Part shown: positions 60,212 through 64,000 of the stretch, piece by piece
Layout of the letters: each line of letters begins with the position of its first letter
Position numbering within the stretch: position 1 is the first letter of the stretch
From: Erysipelotrichaceae bacterium
GTDB taxonomy: Bacteria > Bacillota_I > Bacilli_A > Erysipelotrichales > Erysipelotrichaceae
Direction of reading: 5' to 3'
Assembly (NCBI GenBank): GCA_017432885.1
Contig: JAFRIE010000024.1
Span: 1 to 64,000, forward strand
DNA length: 64,000 bases
The notes under the pieces: generated by a model
The model's database searches: none
What the model saw: only the letters and a program-made list of their open reading frames with translations
What the model was told of the DNA's origin: nothing
Made by a program: the position numbers and the translations under genes

Positions 60212-61299
60212 ATGTTGTTCTCCTTAAGGGCTTCATTCAGATAGATTTTGGATCTTTCTATTATGAGCTTCAGATGCTGATTTACTTTTTTCCAATCGAT
60301 CGGTTTCATGGTTTCGATATCATGTGCTGAACGTACTATCCTGTCATCTAAACCTACGCTATTCAGGAGATCGTACAAACGCATATTTATCTTCTCCTGT
60401 CTTTCAACAACATAGAACGGTTTATTAAATAACAGTGCAAATGCTGTTGCATGAAAGGAATTAGATATAATCAGTTTTGCTGATGCAAGATTGCGAAGAA
60501 AACCCAATGGCCCGCTTTCATCGACGCTGGTGACTCCAGACATAGGAAAATAACTGATAATTTCATCGTTCATGGAATTTACTAATTCCTGAATGACGGA
60601 ACTATGATCAAAGTCATAAATGAAGATGCGTTTATCTTCTCGCTGTGCATTGGCAAGCTTCAGCCATTTTTCCGCATCAAGAAGAAAGACCGGATCGCAG
60701 ACTACTTCACCCTCATAACTAAGCTGTTTGAGTATTCTTATGCCACTTTGTTCACGAACTGATATATGATCGAAAACCTTCAACCACTCTTTCATCCGTT
60801 CAGCATCATCATCAGACAAGCCGTCTACTGCAAAACTTGCGGCATAGCTGATTCTCCGGATTTCATCATTTCCAAATTGAAGGAAGAAGGAAGGATCTTT
60901 TCCGTTATTGAATAATGGATTCCAAATCTGGTCACTACCGGCAATCAATGCATCACATTCAGGGGGATCATTAACCAGTTCTTCGTAAGAAGAATATATT
61001 CTATCTGAACAAAGCAGATATTCCTTTTTAAACTGATCAAATTCAGCTTTTTTTCTACTATTCTTTCTTTTCAAACGCCCTGGAAGTTTGGCTAGAATAT
61101 AGAGTGTTCTGATAATTGGTTTATCATATAACGGATTATTCACTCCTGTTAAAGAATAATGAGAACTCAAATAGTCGGGTTTATAATCCAGTATCCGAAC
61201 ATCATGTCCTTTGCTTTGCAGATACCTTTCCAATGCAAAAGCCTGAAGACTTGCTCCAGCATTGTAAACATCATGACATGTAACGGTATAAATCTTCAT
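60208..61299 (-). CDS. Polysaccharide pyruvyl transferase family protein
   Basis: A 363-aa GT-B-like pyruvyl transferase: YNAGASLQAFALERYLQSKGHDVRILDY at the start, ALIAGSDQIWNP (family core), VREQSGIRILKQL and LIISNSFHATAFALLFNKPFYVV, the family's donor-side His/Asn strand. These enzymes add pyruvate ketals (from phosphoenolpyruvate) to sugars, giving negative charge. It overlaps neighbours by 4 bp and works with the FrhB-like protein by location. Confidence 0.87.
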   Translation of the reverse strand: MKIYTVTCHDVYNAGASLQAFALERYLQSKGHDVRILDYKPDYLSSHYSLTGVNNPLYDKPIIRTLYILAKLPGRLKRKNSRKKAEFDQFKKEYLLCSDRIYSSYEELVNDPPECDALIAGSDQIWNPLFNNGKDPSFFLQFGNDEIRRISYAASFAVDGLSDDDAERMKEWLKVFDHISVREQSGIRILKQLSYEGEVVCDPVFLLDAEKWLKLANAQREDKRIFIYDFDHSSVIQELVNSMNDEIISYFPMSGVTSVDESGPLGFLRNLASAKLIISNSFHATAFALLFNKPFYVVERQEKINMRLYDLLNSVGLDDRIVRSAHDIETMKPIDWKKVNQHLKLIIERSKIYLNEALKENNI

Positions 61300-62477
61300 T
61301 TTTCTTCAATTATCCGATATATTTTTTCAATTTCTGCAAAGTTCGAATAGTCTTTCAATCCACAGTTTTTTGAAAGCAATGCCATTTTACTTCTGTCATT
61401 AAGCAGTTGTATAATGCCTTCTGCACATTCCTGATTGTTCATTGGAACAATTACACCGTCTATCCCATCTTCAAGCTGACTAACTGAAGTTGCGTAATCT
61501 GTGATCACAATAGGTTTTCTCAAAATCTGTGCTTCTATAACTGAGACACATTTCCCTTCATAGCGACTGGGTTGTACATACAGATCGCAAGCATTGAGAT
61601 AAGGATATGGATTATTTTTTTCACCGAGAATAATTACATGGTCCTGCATTCCGTTTTCATCAATCTTCTGTTTTATTAATGACTCATCTGGTCCAAATCC
61701 TATCAGATACCATTTCACATTTAAACCATATTCGCGGATTCTTCTACATATGTCTGGGACATTATCGAAGTTTTTAGCCTCACAGAAACGCCCCATTGAA
61801 AGTATTCTAACACATCCGTCCTCAGGCATTTCCTCACTTACAGAAAACATATTGGCATACTGTTTTATCATTTCTACAGGAATAATGTTTTCGATAACAA
61901 ATGTTCTATCTTGAAACTCAGGATACATCTTACAGAATGCGGACACACATTGATCGCTGACAGCGGCTATCTTATCAACTTTTTTATAATCCGTCTGAAT
62001 TGCTTTTGAGGTTTTCCCGGAATTGGAATAATCTGTATGGACCCATCCAACTTTAACTGTTGCATCAACCTTTTCAGCAATATAATCAAACGGTCGGAAA
62101 AAACCGATGGCCAGATCATACTTCTTATTGTTCTTTGGTGTGCATTTTCGCATTACTTTTGCCCATGTTTCGTCGTTGTCGATCGGTTTAAAATGCGAAA
62201 CGATCTGATCAATTAATCGATAATACACGGAATAAAAACATCCATGTTTCAGTTTTGTAGCAAAAGATCCTCTTAGATATGCTAGTTCTTTTATTTCAGG
62301 CAAGAGGTTGACACGCTTATCAATCAAATTAAAAAGCGGACCATGGTGGCCATATAAAAACAAATCCACATCATAGCGTTCATAGTCAATAGCCCCTAGC
62401 AGCCCTATTAAACTGCGTTCGATCCCGCCAAGTTCCATAGAGCCTGTAAAAACAACAAGTATCTGCTTCTTTTTCAT
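61296..62477 (-). CDS. GT4 family glycosyltransferase
   Basis: A 393-aa GT-B enzyme: TGSMELGGIERSLIGLL at the N-terminus, RILSMGRFCEAKNFDNVPDICRR as the nucleotide-binding strand, and SRYEGKCVSVIEAQILRKP with the E-x7-E retaining glycosyltransferase motif. It probably adds a retaining-linked hexose. It overlaps the pyruvyl transferase gene by 4 bp and lies 2 bp from the upstream GT2-like gene. Confidence 0.88.
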   Translation of the reverse strand: MKKKQILVVFTGSMELGGIERSLIGLLGAIDYERYDVDLFLYGHHGPLFNLIDKRVNLLPEIKELAYLRGSFATKLKHGCFYSVYYRLIDQIVSHFKPIDNDETWAKVMRKCTPKNNKKYDLAIGFFRPFDYIAEKVDATVKVGWVHTDYSNSGKTSKAIQTDYKKVDKIAAVSDQCVSAFCKMYPEFQDRTFVIENIIPVEMIKQYANMFSVSEEMPEDGCVRILSMGRFCEAKNFDNVPDICRRIREYGLNVKWYLIGFGPDESLIKQKIDENGMQDHVIILGEKNNPYPYLNACDLYVQPSRYEGKCVSVIEAQILRKPIVITDYATSVSQLEDGIDGVIVPMNNQECAEGIIQLLNDRSKMALLSKNCGLKDYSNFAEIEKIYRIIEEK

Positions 62478-62479
62478 CT

Positions 62480-63481
62480 TTAATCCCTACGTGTTTCACG
62501 TTGAATCGGTAGTATATTAGCATATTCGGAGCTGTTAATATACCGTAATCCTTCTTTAACTCCGTCACGGAATGCTTTAAGCCTAAGTTTTCCGTTATTT
62601 GATGATAAAGCCTTGACTATTAGATAGCCGGTCATTGACATCTTCCAATAATTGAAACAAATTGCATTCTGGATTCTACGCAATCTATTAACTTCAGGTT
62701 CCTGTATAAATCTGTTCCAAAATACCGTGTGCATATAATACATACAAAATATGGGCGTATATTTGTCTATCTCAGACGATGCTGTAGATGTTTTTGCATC
62801 ATTGTGTATATATGTTGCATTCGCAACAACACAAGCTTTATAGCCAAGTTTAACGAGTTTATATGCCATCACTCGGTCGTCGCCACATGCGTAACCAAAA
62901 CGCTCAAGCCATTCTTTTTCATCTTCCATATGAAGCGAACGCATAGCGTCGCTTTTAATCATGAAACACGTCCATGCAAACGACTCTGTCGGATAGTATC
63001 TTTCTACAGATGTATCGAATGTATGGTATGACCAACCTCCGCTTCTTAGTATTTTGACATACTTGTCTCTGTTGAGAATCGATACACTGACTGATCCTGT
63101 CAATGTTCCGGCTATCTTTCCTGCTAAACTTGCAGGAAAAAAAGAAAAGAGCGGACCGGTTGAACAGTCAAACATTCCTGATTCCAAAGGCTTTAGCAGC
63201 TTCTGTATAAAGTCAGGCTCAAATTCTATGTCATCATCTAAAAACAAAGTGTATTCTGTATCGATTGTTTCTAATGCTTTTATTCTTTGGCCGATCATGC
63301 TTTTTGGGCAGAACAAAAACACTTCACAGCCCAGACGATCCTCAGGTAAAGTATAGCCTTCCGGCAAAACAACAACGATCTTATCCGGTTTCTGATTTAA
63401 TTCTGCTATGCATTTTAGTAGTTTTCTATACTTTTCGCCTGCCTGGCCTAAAGTACGAATAGCAATTGAGTAATGTGCCAT
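62480..63481 (-). CDS. GT2-like glycosyltransferase
   Basis: A 333-aa GT-A enzyme: YSIAIRTLGQAGEKYRKLLKCI, VVLPEGY and YTLFLDDDIEFEPDF (DDD at 82-84). CGDDRVMAYKLVKLGY supplies the catalytic acidic pair. It differs from the other GT2 enzymes in lacking the 'VDDGS' strand. Starts 10 bp after the partial GT32-like gene. Confidence 0.83.
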   Translation of the reverse strand: MAHYSIAIRTLGQAGEKYRKLLKCIAELNQKPDKIVVVLPEGYTLPEDRLGCEVFLFCPKSMIGQRIKALETIDTEYTLFLDDDIEFEPDFIQKLLKPLESGMFDCSTGPLFSFFPASLAGKIAGTLTGSVSVSILNRDKYVKILRSGGWSYHTFDTSVERYYPTESFAWTCFMIKSDAMRSLHMEDEKEWLERFGYACGDDRVMAYKLVKLGYKACVVANATYIHNDAKTSTASSEIDKYTPIFCMYYMHTVFWNRFIQEPEVNRLRRIQNAICFNYWKMSMTGYLIVKALSSNNGKLRLKAFRDGVKEGLRYINSSEYANILPIQRETRRD

Positions 63482-63491
63482 CTGTCTTTAC

Positions 63492-64000
63492 CTACTTTTT
63501 CTTTTTTCGAAAGAAATCTACTCCGAAGATCCTGTGCAAAGGTCTTGTAAGCTTGCTTCTAAAAACTTTCTGTTTACTAATCCAACTTTTAGCGTACCAA
63601 TGTATTGAATATGTATTCTTTGTGGTTTTTAATTCTCCTGTTGCATCTTCAAACGGATTAAAATAATCTGCGGGGTATATATGTGCTCCTGCTACGACCT
63701 GTTCATTTCCGTTCAATTGGAGACCAGATTTCAAAAGTGCGGCTGTATTCAATTGCGGGCAGCTTTTTAGTTCAAAGGTTCCGTCCTCTTTCTGAATGCA
63801 GTCATATTCCTTAAGCATCTCATTTACTGTAACGTGATTTTTCTCGGCTCCAAAGCCTAGCCCGGTAGCAACATATTCGTTAGTTTCAAAACCATAAAAC
63901 GCTTCATTGTTCAGGAGATCATCAAAGTTTCTAACAATCTCGACATCAGTATCAAAATATATGCCTCCTTCTTCGGATACGATAATCAAACGAGCAAAAT
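63492..64000 (-). CDS. GT32-like glycosyltransferase, partial
   Basis: The C-terminal part of a leftward gene whose start lies beyond the window. The visible end begins FARLIIVSEEGGIYFDTDVEIV, the GT32 (capsular sugar transfer, Och1-like) signature with DTD as the metal-binding motif; YSIHWYAKSW is the usual closing segment. A TTG at 63989 is inside the motif and is not a real start. The gene opens, or is part of, the long leftward operon ending at 48498. Confidence 0.85.
   Translation of the reverse strand, partial: FARLIIVSEEGGIYFDTDVEIVRNFDDLLNNEAFYGFETNEYVATGLGFGAEKNHVTVNEMLKEYDCIQKEDGTFELKSCPQLNTAALLKSGLQLNGNEQVVAGAHIYPADYFNPFEDATGELKTTKNTYSIHWYAKSWISKQKVFRSKLTRPLHRIFGVDFFRKKKK

Overview
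The window looks like a chromosomal segment of a low-to-moderate GC Gram-positive bacterium of the Bacillota. PRD regulators, a LicR/ManR-type activator, LytR-CpsA-Psr (LCP) wall-polymer transfer, strong AGGAGG ribosome sites, a YdbC/PC4 protein and a VWA surface protein all fit. The gene mix resembles gut or oral Erysipelotrichia-like anaerobes, but that placement is inference. I saw no rRNA, tRNA, CRISPR array, transposase or prophage gene.

Layout. (1) 1-4.7 kb: the start of a GH1 phospho-glycosidase gene divergent from its likely PRD/PTS regulator, then small housekeeping units (AbrB-like, HAD phosphatase, YdbC, Bcp peroxiredoxin, rhodanese lipoprotein). (2) 4.7-11.4 kb: an accessory block with a membrane Rossmann/RyR-domain protein divergent from a 675-aa TIR protein, a membrane protein with zinc-ribbon-like LGH repeats, and a DUF349 protein. 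(3) 11.5-21.4 kb: a ten-gene minus-strand operon of the uncharacterised 'yhf' type. It has the PRD regulator, the YhfT membrane protein and YhfU, two phosphotriesterase-family metalloenzymes, two YhfS-like PLP enzymes, a YhfX-like PLP enzyme, a YhfW mutase-like enzyme and an amidase-signature protein. (4) 21.4-23.2 kb: a zinc-ribbon membrane protein and small NUDIX, GNAT and hypothetical genes.

(5) 23.3-27.3 kb: an Ig-like membrane protein and two fused Wzz/BY-kinases that probably control polysaccharide length or export. (6) 27.5-38.8 kb: a cassette with a nucleotidyltransferase-like protein, a small anchored acidic protein, a PqqD-like (RRE) protein, an HprK-like P-loop protein, an 81-aa peptide with a YxxPxL leader motif and one dockerin-type calcium loop, a 1618-aa VWA surface protein, an ABC exporter and an LCP ligase. 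This is my main candidate for an undescribed system: an RRE- and kinase-associated peptide linked to a secreted adhesin. (7) 38.8-64 kb: a surface-polysaccharide locus with many GT2 enzymes, GT4 and GT32 enzymes, acyltransferases, LicD, a CTP-type nucleotidyltransferase with an SDR enzyme, a Wzm/Wzt-type ABC exporter, WbsX, an FrhB-like iron-sulfur protein and a pyruvyl transferase.

How they may work together. Regions 5-7 suggest a glycan built in the cytoplasm, decorated (pyruvyl, acyl and phospho-polyol groups), exported by Wzm/Wzt, regulated by BY-kinases and attached to the wall by LCP. The peptide/adhesin cassette is embedded between kinases and ligase. Modules at about 39.7-43.1 kb and 48.3-52.6 kb look more AT-rich than their neighbours, which suggests exchange of polysaccharide genes. 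All functions are read from motifs; no database search was run.
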